Below, in pieces: positions 1 through 9,372 of a stretch of DNA of 32,090 nucleotides (position 1 is its first letter; each line of letters opens with the position of its first letter). The position numbers were made by a program, and so were the translations under genes. A model generated the notes under the pieces. The model was not told the origin of the DNA and did no database searches. It saw only the letters and a list, made by a program, of their open reading frames with translations. Origin of the DNA: Anaerolineae bacterium (lineage in GTDB: Bacteria; Chloroflexota; Anaerolineae; JAFGEY01); contig JAFGJF010000386.1 of assembly GCA_016929205.1 (NCBI GenBank), positions 1 through 32,090 on the forward strand, written 5' to 3'.

Positions 1-702
1 CTGTGCTGGCTGCCGGTGGCGCGCGAGTTGGAAGACCGCTACGACATTGTCATGCCGGACGCGCGTGGGCACGGGCTTTCGGCGCGCCTGGACCCCGGCG
101 CCCAGGGAGATAGGACGGCCGACCTGGCCGGGATCATTCGCACCCTTAACTTGGAACGACCCATCGTGGCCGGGCACTCGATGGGGGCGATGACGGCTTT
201 CCAGCTCGGTGTTCGTTACGTCGAGCTGCCCCGTGCCCTGATCCTCGAAGACCCGGTCTGGCGGCTGCCCGATCCGGTAGCGGCTGGCGAGTCCCCGCTG
301 CAAAGGGGCAACCCGCTCGAACTGTGGCTTCGCAGCTTGCAAGGTCTGTCGCTGGAAGAGGTGATTGCGCAGAGCCGCGACCAGCATCCCACCTGGTCCG
401 ACACGGTGCTCCGCTGGTGGTCCGAGGGCAAACGGCAGCTTGACCTCAACATCTTTGAGATCGGGGGGATGGGCTGGCCGGACTGGCAGGAGGGCGTCCG
501 CGCGCTGGCCTGCCCGACGCTGGTCGTCACCGCCGACCCGGACAAAGGGGGCATCGTGACCCCCGAGGTGGCGCAGTGGGCATCCGGGATAAACGATTGT
601 ATCTCTGTGGCGCACATCCCCGGCACCGGGCACCACGTTCGTTTTGAGGATCACGAGGCCTATATGGACGCGGTCAAGGCGTTTCTGAGCGAACTGGATT
701 AG
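1..702 (+). CDS. alpha/beta hydrolase, 5'-truncated by window edge
   Basis: This is the C-terminal part of an alpha/beta-hydrolase fold enzyme; the frame is open from base 1 (residues LCWLP precede the GTG at 16), so the true start lies outside the window. Visible family features are the DARGHG segment near the beginning, the nucleophile elbow GHSMGAM (Ser nucleophile), a probable acid in the strand VVTADPD, and the catalytic-His segment GTGHHVRFE near the end. Family members hydrolyse esters, lactones or related bonds; the substrate cannot be read from the sequence. It is probably cytoplasmic, as no signal peptide is visible in the part present. The base composition is visibly more G+C rich than the tig operon downstream. 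Confidence 0.85.
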   Translation: MCWLPVARELEDRYDIVMPDARGHGLSARLDPGAQGDRTADLAGIIRTLNLERPIVAGHSMGAMTAFQLGVRYVELPRALILEDPVWRLPDPVAAGESPLQRGNPLELWLRSLQGLSLEEVIAQSRDQHPTWSDTVLRWWSEGKRQLDLNIFEIGGMGWPDWQEGVRALACPTLVVTADPDKGGIVTPEVAQWASGINDCISVAHIPGTGHHVRFEDHEAYMDAVKAFLSELD

Positions 703-899
703 CCGTCTTATCCTTGGCAGCAGCCAGGGAAACGCGCACGTTCACTGGCACGTTGTTCCTCTGCCACCCGGCACCCCGCACCAAGATCGGCAAGGTGCGA
801 CGGTCGGTTGGCAGACCGGCGTGCCAAGATCCCCGAGCAAAATATGGCCGCTCTCGCAGCGCGCATTGCCGCTCAAATAGAGCAGCAAAGGAAAGGATA

Positions 900-1817
900 G
901 TGACCGTGACTGCGGGAACCAATACGATCAATATACCCAACTGCACCCATTACGATGTCACTCTGATTATCCAGCCTGAACGTGTCCCTGCCGTCTTCAA
1001 GCTGTACGGGGGCACCATCGCCGTCGACTGTACCCTCACGATCGAGAATCACACCGCGCACGCGCTCAGTGCGATCCCTTTCTTGCTCTATCGACTGCTG
1101 CACGTCGACCGGGTCGAGGATACGGTCGGCCAGGCATTGCCTTTCACGCAAGACGTCGTTGTCCTCGAACAGGAGCCGCGCTGGCAGGTCAATGCCATCA
1201 CCGTATCCCTGCCTACGCCGCTGGCCGCCGGGGCATCGACCCGGGTACGCCTCCAGTATCACGGCCCGGTTTGCGGCTACTCCGAGGTGATGGCCTACGT
1301 CCAGGACCACGTCAGCGAGCGATATACGCTGCTGCGTTGGGAAACGCTCTGGTTCCCGCTGGTCGGGTATCCGGTAGAAGCCTTTCCGCGTGACCTGTTC
1401 CAGTTCGATCTCTCGGTCACCATTCCCCCCGGCGACCTGGTCGTGGTTAGCAACGGACGGATGAGCGGTGTGGAAAGAGGCGCAGATGGGATTTGCACCC
1501 GCTGGCATTCCATCGGGCCGGTCAAGTGGGGACGGATGACCGTCGCCTGCGCGCCCTTTAAACAACTGGAGGTTTCCCCGACCGTATCACTGTACTATTT
1601 GATGGACGACAATGGAAATAAAGGTGCCGTCGTCCGGGCAGTGCGCCGTGCCCGTGAACTGGGAACAACCTGGTTTGGGCCGCTCTCATCACAGGTGCTC
1701 AACATCGTCGAGGTGCCCGAAGGATATGGTGGCGAAGCGGCCGATCACCTCATTCCGAACGCCATCAGTCGGCCAATCGTTGGGGATCAAGGAGGCCTCA
1801 ATTCGACCCCGGGCTGA
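900..1817 (+). pseudogene. M1-like (gluzincin) metallopeptidase N-terminal part, truncated
   Basis: The product (about 305 aa from GTG 900, with AAGGA at 888-892; GTG 906 is an alternative) resembles the beta-rich N-terminal domain of M1 aminopeptidase-like proteins. Features are a THYDVTLIIQPE start, alternating strands with TLTIENHTA and VRLQYHGPV, and then the beginning of the catalytic domain (VLNIVEVPEGYGGEAADHLI). The reading frame ends shortly before the point where family members carry the zinc-binding HExxH, which is absent here and not found in the next bases. The last residues (after about NAIS) do not look like the family. I infer a truncated, probably non-catalytic gene. It is G+C rich like the preceding hydrolase and unlike the following tig. 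A substrate-binding role for the remaining domain is possible but unsupported. Confidence 0.6.
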
Positions 1818-1831
1818 CAGGCCTAATTCGA
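1793..1831. repeat. imperfect direct repeat at broken gene end
   Basis: AGGCCTCAATTCGA at 1793-1806 recurs as AGGCCTAATTCGA at 1819-1831 (one base deleted). The first copy is in the last codons of the truncated peptidase gene and the second lies just before the tig promoter. The pair could be a scar of recombination or deletion; chance is not excluded. Confidence 0.5.
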
Positions 1832-1832
1832 T

Positions 1833-1861
1833 TTCGCTTTTTAGCCAAATTGTGCTATAAT
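1833..1861 (+). promoter_or_regulatory. extended -10 promoter for tig-clpP-clpX
   Basis: A consensus -10 TATAAT is at 1856-1861 with an extended -10 TG at 1853-1854. The -35 region 17 bases upstream (TTCGCT, 1833-1838) is weak, as is common for extended -10 promoters. It lies 37 bases before the tig start codon. Confidence 0.7.
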
Positions 1862-1898
1862 CTTGAGCTGACTATTTGATGGGGGAAAGGAACCAGAA

Positions 1899-3464
1899 TT
1901 GAAAGTTACAACCGAACGCTTGGAAAACTGCATTGTTGCACTAGATATAGAAGTTGATGATAAAGAGACGCACAACTATTTGCGCGACTCGGCACGCACC
2001 CTTGCTCGCCAATACCGTATTCCTGGTTTTCGCCCAGGCAAAGCGCCTTATAACATCATCGTTCAACGTTTTGGTGTCGACGCTATCCGCGGCCAGGTTC
2101 TCGATCAGTTTGGTGACAAGGTCTTTGAAGAAGGCTTGAAGGAGAGCAAGCTCGAACCTGTTGATCAGGCCTCTCTGGACGACGTGACCTGGGACCCATT
2201 CACGTTACACGTCAAGGTGCCTGTTGCACCAGACATTGACCTGGGAGATTACCGCACCATCCGCGTCGATTGGCAAACCCCCGAGGTAACCGGCGAGCAG
2301 TTGGACGGAGAATTACAGCGTCTGCAAAAAGAGCATTCCGAGTGGGAAGACACGGAACGCCCGGCAGAACTGGGTGACCAGATCGTGATCGACATCACTG
2401 GAAAAATTGATGACAAAGTCGTGTTGGGCAACACCGCTCGCGAGATGGTCCTGAACGCCGACTCTCCTTACCCTGTGCCCGGATTTGCAGAGCAGGTTGT
2501 CGGCATGAAACCAGGTGAAAAACGCGAGTTTGACCTGACGTATCCAGAGGATCACTATAACCCGGATACGGCGGGCAAAGAAGCGCACTTTGAAGCAACC
2601 TTGCACAAGATCAAAATAGAAAACCTGCCCGAGTTGGACGACGAGTTTGCCGTCCTGGTGGGGGATTATGAAAACCTTGAAGACCTGAGAGTCAAGCTTG
2701 GTGAATCGCTGCAAACAAAGGCTGAAAACCAGGCCAATGAAGAATATATGGAGACTATTTGGGAAAAGCTGCTCGAGACGGCAACCGTTGACTATCCAGC
2801 GGTGTACGTAGATCGTGAAGTCGAAATGGTCAAACAGCAGCTCGAAGGTCAACTGAAACAAAATGGTATGGATCTGGAATCCTACTTTAAACTGACAAAC
2901 ACGACCGAAGAAGAGTGGAAAACGACCATCACACCGCAGGCAACAGAGCGCCTCAAGCGACGACTCGTCTTGGACAAGGTCATCCAGGAAGAAAAGCTCA
3001 AGTTGGAAGAAGGAGAGCTCGATCAAGAAGTCGAGAGAATTGTCGCGCCGATGGGCGAACAAGCAGAAAGCATGCGCGAATGGCTGGCATCGCCGATGGG
3101 CGCTTCTGCTGTGATAGAAAGCTTGTTGACGGACAAGGCCACCGAGCGGCTTCGGACTATTGCCAAAGGCCAGGCGCCCAGCCTGGAAGAGTTGGAAGCG
3201 GAACAAGAAACGCAAGCCGGTCAGGATGCCGGTGAGCAAGCCACGGTCGCAGAGACTGCAGAGGCCGTAAAAGAAGCATCAGAAGAAAAGCAGGCGATTC
3301 AAGAGCCAACTGAGACAGAATCCTCAGTTGAGGCTGAATCGGTTGAAGAACAGGCCGAGCCATCCGACGAGAAAGCAGAACCTCAAGAACCAGAGACCCA
3401 CGACGTCGCGCAAAAAGCGAAACAAGAACTGGTGCAAGAACCAGAAGACACATCGGAGGAATAG
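1899..3464 (+). CDS. tig: trigger factor (ribosome-associated chaperone / PPIase)
   Basis: Trigger factor binds at the ribosomal exit tunnel and assists folding of nascent chains. The start is TTG 1899 because it follows GGGGGAAAGG (1881-1890) at good spacing. The N-terminal ribosome-binding domain contains the signature [17 protein letters not shown] (around residues 43-59). An FKBP-type PPIase domain follows (about 155-245), then the helical C-terminal chaperone domain to about 425. The protein is 521 aa, against roughly 430 in well-known members. The extra length is an acidic tail from about residue 430, rich in Glu, Gln, Ala and Pro and probably disordered. It is the first gene of a tight operon with clpP and clpX, the usual association linking folding and degradation. 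Confidence 0.96.
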   Translation: MKVTTERLENCIVALDIEVDDKETHNYLRDSARTLARQYRIPGFRPGKAPYNIIVQRFGVDAIRGQVLDQFGDKVFEEGLKESKLEPVDQASLDDVTWDPFTLHVKVPVAPDIDLGDYRTIRVDWQTPEVTGEQLDGELQRLQKEHSEWEDTERPAELGDQIVIDITGKIDDKVVLGNTAREMVLNADSPYPVPGFAEQVVGMKPGEKREFDLTYPEDHYNPDTAGKEAHFEATLHKIKIENLPELDDEFAVLVGDYENLEDLRVKLGESLQTKAENQANEEYMETIWEKLLETATVDYPAVYVDREVEMVKQQLEGQLKQNGMDLESYFKLTNTTEEEWKTTITPQATERLKRRLVLDKVIQEEKLKLEEGELDQEVERIVAPMGEQAESMREWLASPMGASAVIESLLTDKATERLRTIAKGQAPSLEELEAEQETQAGQDAGEQATVAETAEAVKEASEEKQAIQEPTETESSVEAESVEEQAEPSDEKAEPQEPETHDVAQKAKQELVQEPEDTSEE

Positions 3465-3466
3465 GA

Positions 3467-4084
3467 ATGGAGATACACAACCTGATCCCAATGGTTGTTG
3501 AGAGTTCTGGACGCGGTGAGCGCGCCTTTGACATATATTCTTTGCTGCTCAAAGAGCGTATTGTCTTTTTGGGTACACCGATTAACGATCAGGTCGCGAA
3601 CGTGATTGTGGCCCAACTGCTTTACTTGGCTCACCAAGACCCAGATCGCGAGATCCAGTTCTACATCAACTCGCCGGGCGGGCAGATCACATCTGGCCTG
3701 GCGATTTATGACACAATGCAACTCATCTCTGCCCCGGTATCAACGATTGCCTTGGGTATGGCTGCCAGTATGGGGACAATTCTGCTCACTGCGGGCACCA
3801 AGGGTCGACGATATGCACTGCCGAGTGCCACCATCCATCTGCACCAGCCATTAGGGGGCGTACAAGGGCAAGCCGCCGATATTGAGATTGAGGCACGTGA
3901 GATTTTGCGCGTTCGCGATCTATTAAATGGCCTTCTCAAAAAGCACACCGGATTGAACGATGAAGAGATCGGCCGCTATACTGACCGCAATTTCTATATG
4001 ACGGCTGTGCAGGCCAAAGAACTGGGCATTATCGATCAGGTGTTGCCCGCTGAGCCAGAAAATCAAGAGGACGAATCAAAGTAA
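3467..4084 (+). CDS. clpP: ATP-dependent Clp protease proteolytic subunit
   Basis: ClpP forms the tetradecameric serine-protease chamber used by ClpX. The 205-aa length is normal. The catalytic triad is visible: Ser101 in GMAASMGT, His126 in HLHQPLGG, and Asp173 in YTDRNF. The oxyanion-hole region [17 protein letters not shown] is also present. ATG 3467 is preceded by GGAGG at 3455-3459, which sits inside the last codons of tig; the tig stop ends only two bases before the start, so translation is likely coupled. The stop codon overlaps the clpX start by one base (TAATG). No propeptide beyond about 15 residues is evident. Confidence 0.97.
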   Translation: MEIHNLIPMVVESSGRGERAFDIYSLLLKERIVFLGTPINDQVANVIVAQLLYLAHQDPDREIQFYINSPGGQITSGLAIYDTMQLISAPVSTIALGMAASMGTILLTAGTKGRRYALPSATIHLHQPLGGVQGQAADIEIEAREILRVRDLLNGLLKKHTGLNDEEIGRYTDRNFYMTAVQAKELGIIDQVLPAEPENQEDESK

Positions 4085-5472
4085 TGGAGCAACATACAGG
4101 TGAGGCCAAGTGTTCGTTTTGTCGACGCACTAGTCAAGAGGTAGAGCGTCTGATCGCTGGACCTCCAAGCATTTACATCTGCAACGAATGTGTCGACATC
4201 TGTATCGAAATCCTGGAAGAAGAAGCGGCGCAAAAGGCACATAATGAACCGTTCGTGCTGGAAAAATTGTCTCCGCCCAAGGAAATTGCCGCCTATCTCG
4301 ACCAGTATGTCATCGGGCAGGACAAAGCCAAGCGCGTGCTTGCGGTGGCAGTTTATAACCATTACAAACGCATTATGGCAGAAGCCGATCAAGAGGCCGA
4401 TACGAGTGGCGTCGAATTGACCAAAAGCAACATTTTGCTCATCGGGCCGACGGGCAGTGGCAAGACCTTGTTGGCGCAGACGTTAGCTCGTTTTCTTGAC
4501 GTTCCTTTCTCCATCTCGGACGCGACAGCGCTGACCGAAGCCGGATATGTCGGAGAAGATGTCGAAAACATTCTTTTGCGTCTCATCCAGGCTGCCGATT
4601 ATGACATTCCACGTGCCGAACGGGGAATCATCTATATTGACGAGATTGACAAGATTGCGCGAAAAACAGGCGACAATCCGTCCATCTCGCGCGACGTATC
4701 CGGTGAAGGTGTACAGCAAGCACTGCTCAAAATCATCGAAGGTACCGTGGCCAATGTGCCTCCACAGGGCGGGCGCAAGCACCCTCAACAGGAATTCATC
4801 CAACTCGATACCACCAACATCTTGTTTATTTGTGGAGGAACGTTCGATAGCCTGGAAAAGATCATTGGCGATCGTGTTGAAACAGGGCCTCGGGTGGGAT
4901 TTGTGCATGGCGACGACCATCAGGCTCCTGAAGAAAGCGATCTGTCGCGTTTCTTGCCGTCCAGTATCGAGTTACCTGCGCGTGAGAAACGTGAATTAAC
5001 GCGGGTAGCAAGAGAAATGCAGCGCAAATCGGTTCTGTTGCACCGGGTTATTCCCGATGATTTGCTCAAGTTTGGCATGATCCCCGAGTTCGTGGGGCGT
5101 GTGCCGGTCGTCGTCAGCATCGATCCGGTGGACGAGGAAATGATGATGCGCATTCTGGTTGAGCCAAAAAATGCCATTGTCCGCCAGTATCAAAAACTGT
5201 TCGCACTCGAGGGCGTAGAATTGACATTTACCCAGGATGCCCTGATCGCCACAGCTCGCCAGGCACTGCGCCGACGCATCGGCGCACGTGGTCTTCGTTC
5301 GATCATCGAGGCCCGGCTGCTGGATGTCATGTATGAACTGCCCTCGCGCGATAATGTCAAACGTTGCGAGATCACCTCCGAAACAATCATGGATCAGGCA
5401 ATGCCGCTTTTGTACAACGAAAAGGGAACGCTGATCGACATTGAGCCTATCGGGCTGGATAAAGCAGCCTAG
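4084..5472 (+). CDS. clpX: ATP-dependent Clp protease ATP-binding subunit ClpX
   Basis: ClpX is the AAA+ unfoldase that feeds substrates to ClpP. The N-terminal C4 zinc-binding domain has Cys10, Cys13, Cys33 and Cys36. Walker A is GPTGSGKT (residues 121-128), the pore loop is GYVGEDVE, Walker B is IIYIDEID (about 183-190), and sensor 2 is in GARGLRS. The ClpP-docking loop appears as VGF within GPRVGFVHG rather than the common IGF. At 462 aa it is somewhat longer than the E. coli protein. It starts at ATG 4084, overlapping the clpP stop by one base, which indicates translational coupling. It is the last gene of the operon, with a terminator-like hairpin downstream. Confidence 0.97.
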   Translation: MEQHTGEAKCSFCRRTSQEVERLIAGPPSIYICNECVDICIEILEEEAAQKAHNEPFVLEKLSPPKEIAAYLDQYVIGQDKAKRVLAVAVYNHYKRIMAEADQEADTSGVELTKSNILLIGPTGSGKTLLAQTLARFLDVPFSISDATALTEAGYVGEDVENILLRLIQAADYDIPRAERGIIYIDEIDKIARKTGDNPSISRDVSGEGVQQALLKIIEGTVANVPPQGGRKHPQQEFIQLDTTNILFICGGTFDSLEKIIGDRVETGPRVGFVHGDDHQAPEESDLSRFLPSSIELPAREKRELTRVAREMQRKSVLLHRVIPDDLLKFGMIPEFVGRVPVVVSIDPVDEEMMMRILVEPKNAIVRQYQKLFALEGVELTFTQDALIATARQALRRRIGARGLRSIIEARLLDVMYELPSRDNVKRCEITSETIMDQAMPLLYNEKGTLIDIEPIGLDKAA

Positions 5473-5542
5473 AAACAAAACAGCCTGAGGATAGAGCAGC
5501 CCGGGGATACAGCAGTCGAGATCCTAAAGATGCAAATCCAGT

Positions 5543-5581
5543 ATGTGCGGCGTACCGACGAGGGCGCCGCACGTTTGTTTT
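5543..5581 (+). terminator. rho-independent terminator after clpX
   Basis: GTGCGGCG (5545-5552) and CGCCGCAC (5565-5572) form a perfect 8-bp G+C-rich stem with a 12-base loop, extendable by a T-G and an A-T pair. It is followed by a T-rich run (GTTTGTTTT). It sits about 70 bases after the clpX stop and before uvrA. Confidence 0.7.
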
Positions 5582-5609
5582 ATATCTAGTCCAAACCACA
5601 GAGGACGCT

Positions 5610-8558
5610 ATGTCGCAAGACCAAATCATCGTACGCGGCGCTCGCGAACACAACCTAAAAAACATCACGGTTGAAATCCCTCGTGACAAACTGGTCGTGA
5701 TCACCGGCCTCTCGGGATCGGGCAAATCGAGTCTGGCCTTTGACACAATCTATGCCGAAGGACAACGCCGGTATGTCGAATCGTTATCGGCATACGCGCG
5801 CCAGTTCCTGGGGCAGATGGAAAAACCGGATGTGGACCAAATCGAAGGCCTCAGCCCGGCCATTGCAATCGATCAAAAAAGCGTCAGCCACAATCCTCGT
5901 TCGACTGTAGGGACGGTAACCGAGATTTACGACTATATCCGGCTGCTCTATGCGCGCATCGGCATCCCCCATTGCCCGCAGTGTGGCCGGCCCATCCAGA
6001 GTCAGAGCGCGCAGCAAATCGTGGACACGATCCTGCAAATGAGCGACGGCAGCCGGATCATGATCCTGGCGCCGCTGATCAAAGACCGCAAGGGACACCA
6101 TCAGGCGGTGTTCGAAGATATCCGCAAATCAGGGTTTGTGCGTGCCCGGGTTGATGGTCAGATACACGACCTGGATCAGGAAATTGAGCTCGATCGTTAC
6201 AAGATGCACACCATTGAAGCCATTGTGGACCGCCTGATCATACGGCGCGGCGATGAGGAACAAGCCGAGCAATTCACCCGCCTGACTGATTCGGTCGAGA
6301 CTGCGCTGCGTCTGGGCGATGGCATGCTGATCGTGATGGACGTGACTGCGGACGTTTCACAAGACACCATCTATTCCGAACACTTTTCATGTCCCGATTG
6401 TGGCCTTTCATTTGCCGAAATCGAACCACGCACTTTTTCTTTCAACTCACCACATGGCGCTTGCCCGGACTGCCAGGGATTAGGCAGCAGGCTGGAAATC
6501 GATCCAGACGAAGTGATTCCCAATCCCGACCTGTCGCTGGCTGAAGGCGCACTCAAGCCCTGGAAATTTGACACGAATGATAAAGGGTACTATGCACAAT
6601 TGCTGCGCGCGGTCTCGGGCGCATGGGACATCCCCTGGCGCGCGCCTATTCGCAACCTCAAGCCAGAGCAAATCGATATCTTGCTCTATGGCGGCGGCGA
6701 CAAGCAGTTGATGATCGACTATCTGAGCTTTGAGGGCCACCGGCGGCGATATACGACGACGTTCGAGGGCGTCATACCCAACCTCCAACGTCGCTACCGT
6801 GAGACGACGTCCGAGTATCAACAATCCAAAATCAGGGAGTACATGACCAATCGTTCTTGCCCAACGTGCCAGGGAAAACGCCTATCGCCGCTTAGCCTGG
6901 CTGTCACCGTCGCCGGAATGGGAGTCGATCAGATAACGGCTATGCCGGTGATCGACTTGCTGGGGTGGGTAGCATATCTGGCTAACGACGCGGTCGCGAT
7001 GCCCAAAATGCGAAACGGTTTTCACCCCCGTTTTCCAGGCGAGGTACGCGCGCTCAACGAACGAGAACGGACCATCGCTCGCCAGGTTCTCAAAGAACTT
7101 GGCGACCGGCTGATGTTTTTGGTCGACGTTGGACTTGATTACTTGACACTCGATCGATCGGCAGAAACGCTTTCCGGTGGCGAAGCGCAGCGCATTCGCC
7201 TGGCAACCCAGATCGGATCTCGCTTGATGGGCGTGCTATACGTTCTCGACGAACCCTCCATCGGTTTGCACCAGCGCGACAACGCTCGCCTGATCAAAAC
7301 ATTGCTCGGCATGCGCGACCTGGGAAACACATTGCTGGTGGTTGAACATGACGAGGAAACAATTCGCACAGCCGATTGGATCATCGATTTGGGTCCTGGC
7401 GCGGGTGAGCATGGTGGGCAGGTCGTCGCCGAGGATACCCCGGAAGGCATTGCGCGCCACCCTGATTCGATCACCGGCGCATACTTGTCCGGACGCAAAC
7501 GGATCAAGATACCCCAAAAACGCCGTCCCGGCAACGGCAAGTCGCTTCAAGTGCAGGGAGCAAGTGAGAACAATCTCAAAGATATCGACGTGCGGATTCC
7601 GTTAGGCAAGTTTGTGTGCATTACCGGAGTATCAGGGTCGGGCAAGAGCACGCTCTTGATTGAGGTGCTGTACAAACGTATGGCGCAAATCATCAACAAA
7701 TCGCGAGAAAAGCCGGGTGCGCACCGGGCTATCGAAGGGGCAGAACACATCGACAAAGTGATCCACATCGATCAAAGCCCCATTGGGCGTACACCTCGAT
7801 CCAACCCGGCGACGTACACACAGCTTTTTGGCCCGCTGCGCGAATTATTTGCCAAGCTCCCCGATGCCAAGGCACGCGGTTACAAACCAGGCCGGTTCAG
7901 TTTTAACGTCAAAGGTGGTCGTTGTGAGGCCTGCCAGGGACAGGGACAGTTGAGGATCGAAATGCAATTCTTGCCCGATGTGTACGTGCCGTGCGATGTC
8001 TGTCGCGGTCGGCGTTACAATCGGGAGACATTGCAGGTGCGATACAAGGAAAAGAACATCGCCGAAACCCTCGACTTGACGGTGGACGAAGCCAGCGAGT
8101 TTCTCGCTGTACACTCGCATATTGTCAGCAAACTCAAAACACTGCAGGCAGTCGGTCTGGGCTACATACGCCTTGGGCAGGCAGCAACGACGCTCTCTGG
8201 CGGTGAGGCACAACGGATCAAGTTGAGCCGTGAATTGAGCAAACGCGATACGGGCCAGACGCTCTACGTCCTCGACGAACCAAGCGTAGGATTGCACACC
8301 GCCGACGTAGCCCGGCTGCTCCAGGTGCTCAACAAGCTGGTGGACAAGGGAAATACGGTCATCATCATCGAACATAACCCGGATATTGTCAAATCCGCAG
8401 ATTGGATCATCGACTTGGGGCCAGAGGGTGGTGATGCCGGCGGATATGTCATTGCCGAGGGTACGCCAGAACAAATAGCAAACATAGAGGCGAGCTATAC
8501 GGGCCAATTCCTAAGCCGCGTCTTGGAACAGCCCGCCCTGGCGTCCACTACGGATTAG
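5610..8558 (+). CDS. uvrA: excinuclease ABC subunit A
   Basis: UvrA is the damage-recognition ATPase of nucleotide excision repair and loads UvrB at lesions. The 982 aa form two ABC ATPase halves. Walker A motifs are GLSGSGKS (33-40) and GVSGSGKS (second half). Signature motifs are [17 protein letters not shown] and [15 protein letters not shown], each followed by a YVLDEPS Walker B. Cys-rich zinc modules are visible at CPQCGRP, at CPDCG...CPDCQG, and in the second half at CEACQG...CDVCRG. The start ATG 5610 has GAGG at 5601-5604. It appears monocistronic. Its 3' end overlaps the convergent methyltransferase gene by 11 bases. Confidence 0.97.
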   Translation: MSQDQIIVRGAREHNLKNITVEIPRDKLVVITGLSGSGKSSLAFDTIYAEGQRRYVESLSAYARQFLGQMEKPDVDQIEGLSPAIAIDQKSVSHNPRSTVGTVTEIYDYIRLLYARIGIPHCPQCGRPIQSQSAQQIVDTILQMSDGSRIMILAPLIKDRKGHHQAVFEDIRKSGFVRARVDGQIHDLDQEIELDRYKMHTIEAIVDRLIIRRGDEEQAEQFTRLTDSVETALRLGDGMLIVMDVTADVSQDTIYSEHFSCPDCGLSFAEIEPRTFSFNSPHGACPDCQGLGSRLEIDPDEVIPNPDLSLAEGALKPWKFDTNDKGYYAQLLRAVSGAWDIPWRAPIRNLKPEQIDILLYGGGDKQLMIDYLSFEGHRRRYTTTFEGVIPNLQRRYRETTSEYQQSKIREYMTNRSCPTCQGKRLSPLSLAVTVAGMGVDQITAMPVIDLLGWVAYLANDAVAMPKMRNGFHPRFPGEVRALNERERTIARQVLKELGDRLMFLVDVGLDYLTLDRSAETLSGGEAQRIRLATQIGSRLMGVLYVLDEPSIGLHQRDNARLIKTLLGMRDLGNTLLVVEHDEETIRTADWIIDLGPGAGEHGGQVVAEDTPEGIARHPDSITGAYLSGRKRIKIPQKRRPGNGKSLQVQGASENNLKDIDVRIPLGKFVCITGVSGSGKSTLLIEVLYKRMAQIINKSREKPGAHRAIEGAEHIDKVIHIDQSPIGRTPRSNPATYTQLFGPLRELFAKLPDAKARGYKPGRFSFNVKGGRCEACQGQGQLRIEMQFLPDVYVPCDVCRGRRYNRETLQVRYKEKNIAETLDLTVDEASEFLAVHSHIVSKLKTLQAVGLGYIRLGQAATTLSGGEAQRIKLSRELSKRDTGQTLYVLDEPSVGLHTADVARLLQVLNKLVDKGNTVIIIEHNPDIVKSADWIIDLGPEGGDAGGYVIAEGTPEQIANIEASYTGQFLSRVLEQPALASTTD

Positions 8559-9372
8559 AACGTGACGCCAAACGTTGCCGAGCGACCTCGTACAGCAAAA
8601 TCGATGCCGCGGTCGACATGTTGAGTGAACTCGCTGAACCAAACATCGGAATCATCAGGTTAACGTCGCACATCTGGCTCAGCCGGTAGCTCATTCCCTG
8701 CATCTCGTTGCCCAGTGCCAATACCGTGGGGGCGGTCAGATCGTGGTCGAACGCCACCGTATCCGCGTGTGCGCTGCTGCCAACGAGGTGCACATGACCC
8801 AATGCAAGACGGACCTTGTTCAACCACATCTCCAGCATCTCGAAACTGTCCAGCCGGATCGCCGGCAGTACAAAAAATGAGCCCATCGAAGCCCGCACCG
8901 TTCGTGGCGCGTACAGATCCACAGCATGTCCAATAATCAACAAGCCGTCAGCTCCCAGTGCATCGCAAGAGCGAATCAAGCTGCCCAGGTTGCCAGGACT
9001 CTGAGGGCGATCGATCAGAACCACGAGCAGTTTATCCGAAATCGGAATGCGCGACAGATCATCTTGAGCCTGGGCAACGACGAGCATCAACTCGGATGGT
9101 TTGGTGCGCTGGCTGATCTTGGCATGGACGTGCTCGTCGACCTGCAAATGAGCGTGTCGCTCGGTACGGGCGATGATATCCCTGGCCCAATCCGACTGGG
9201 CCGTGTCTGGACAATAAATCAACTCATCCACTTGCCAGCCATTCTCGTAAGCGCCATTGACGGCGCGCACACCTTCGACAAAAAACTGTTTGTGCTTGTT
9301 ACGCGTGCTGCGCCGATCGATCAGCCCCAACACATGCCTGATCCGAGGATTCTTGACAGACGTAATGATCAT
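8548..9372 (-). CDS. SpoU/TrmH-family RNA 2'-O-methyltransferase
   Basis: This SPOUT-fold enzyme (274 aa) probably 2'-O-methylates rRNA or tRNA with S-adenosylmethionine. The N-terminal RNA-binding domain ([11 protein letters not shown]...FFVEGVRAV) is typical of the RlmB/TrmH type. The three catalytic-knot motifs are present: [29 protein letters not shown], and [25 protein letters not shown] 9372 is chosen because it overlaps the upstream stop as ATGA and because homology begins there; the open frame continues upstream only in sequence that codes for the preceding gene in another frame. The nucleotide target cannot be told from sequence. It overlaps the 3' end of uvrA on the other strand. 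Confidence 0.9.
   Translation of the reverse strand: MIITSVKNPRIRHVLGLIDRRSTRNKHKQFFVEGVRAVNGAYENGWQVDELIYCPDTAQSDWARDIIARTERHAHLQVDEHVHAKISQRTKPSELMLVVAQAQDDLSRIPISDKLLVVLIDRPQSPGNLGSLIRSCDALGADGLLIIGHAVDLYAPRTVRASMGSFFVLPAIRLDSFEMLEMWLNKVRLALGHVHLVGSSAHADTVAFDHDLTAPTVLALGNEMQGMSYRLSQMCDVNLMIPMFGSASSLNMSTAASILLYEVARQRLASRSNP

Noticed and set aside
714..899. Longer upstream extension of the M1-like frame
   Set aside because: The extension has Arg/Ser/Cys-rich, non-family sequence, and a good SD directly precedes the GTG at 900.
2313..3239. 308-aa frame on the - strand opposite tig
   Set aside because: It is antisense to a clear trigger factor gene, with Phe/Leu/Arg-rich low-quality sequence and no family resemblance.
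7845..8507. 220-aa frame on the - strand opposite uvrA
   Set aside because: It is antisense to a conserved UvrA domain and has no recognisable motif.
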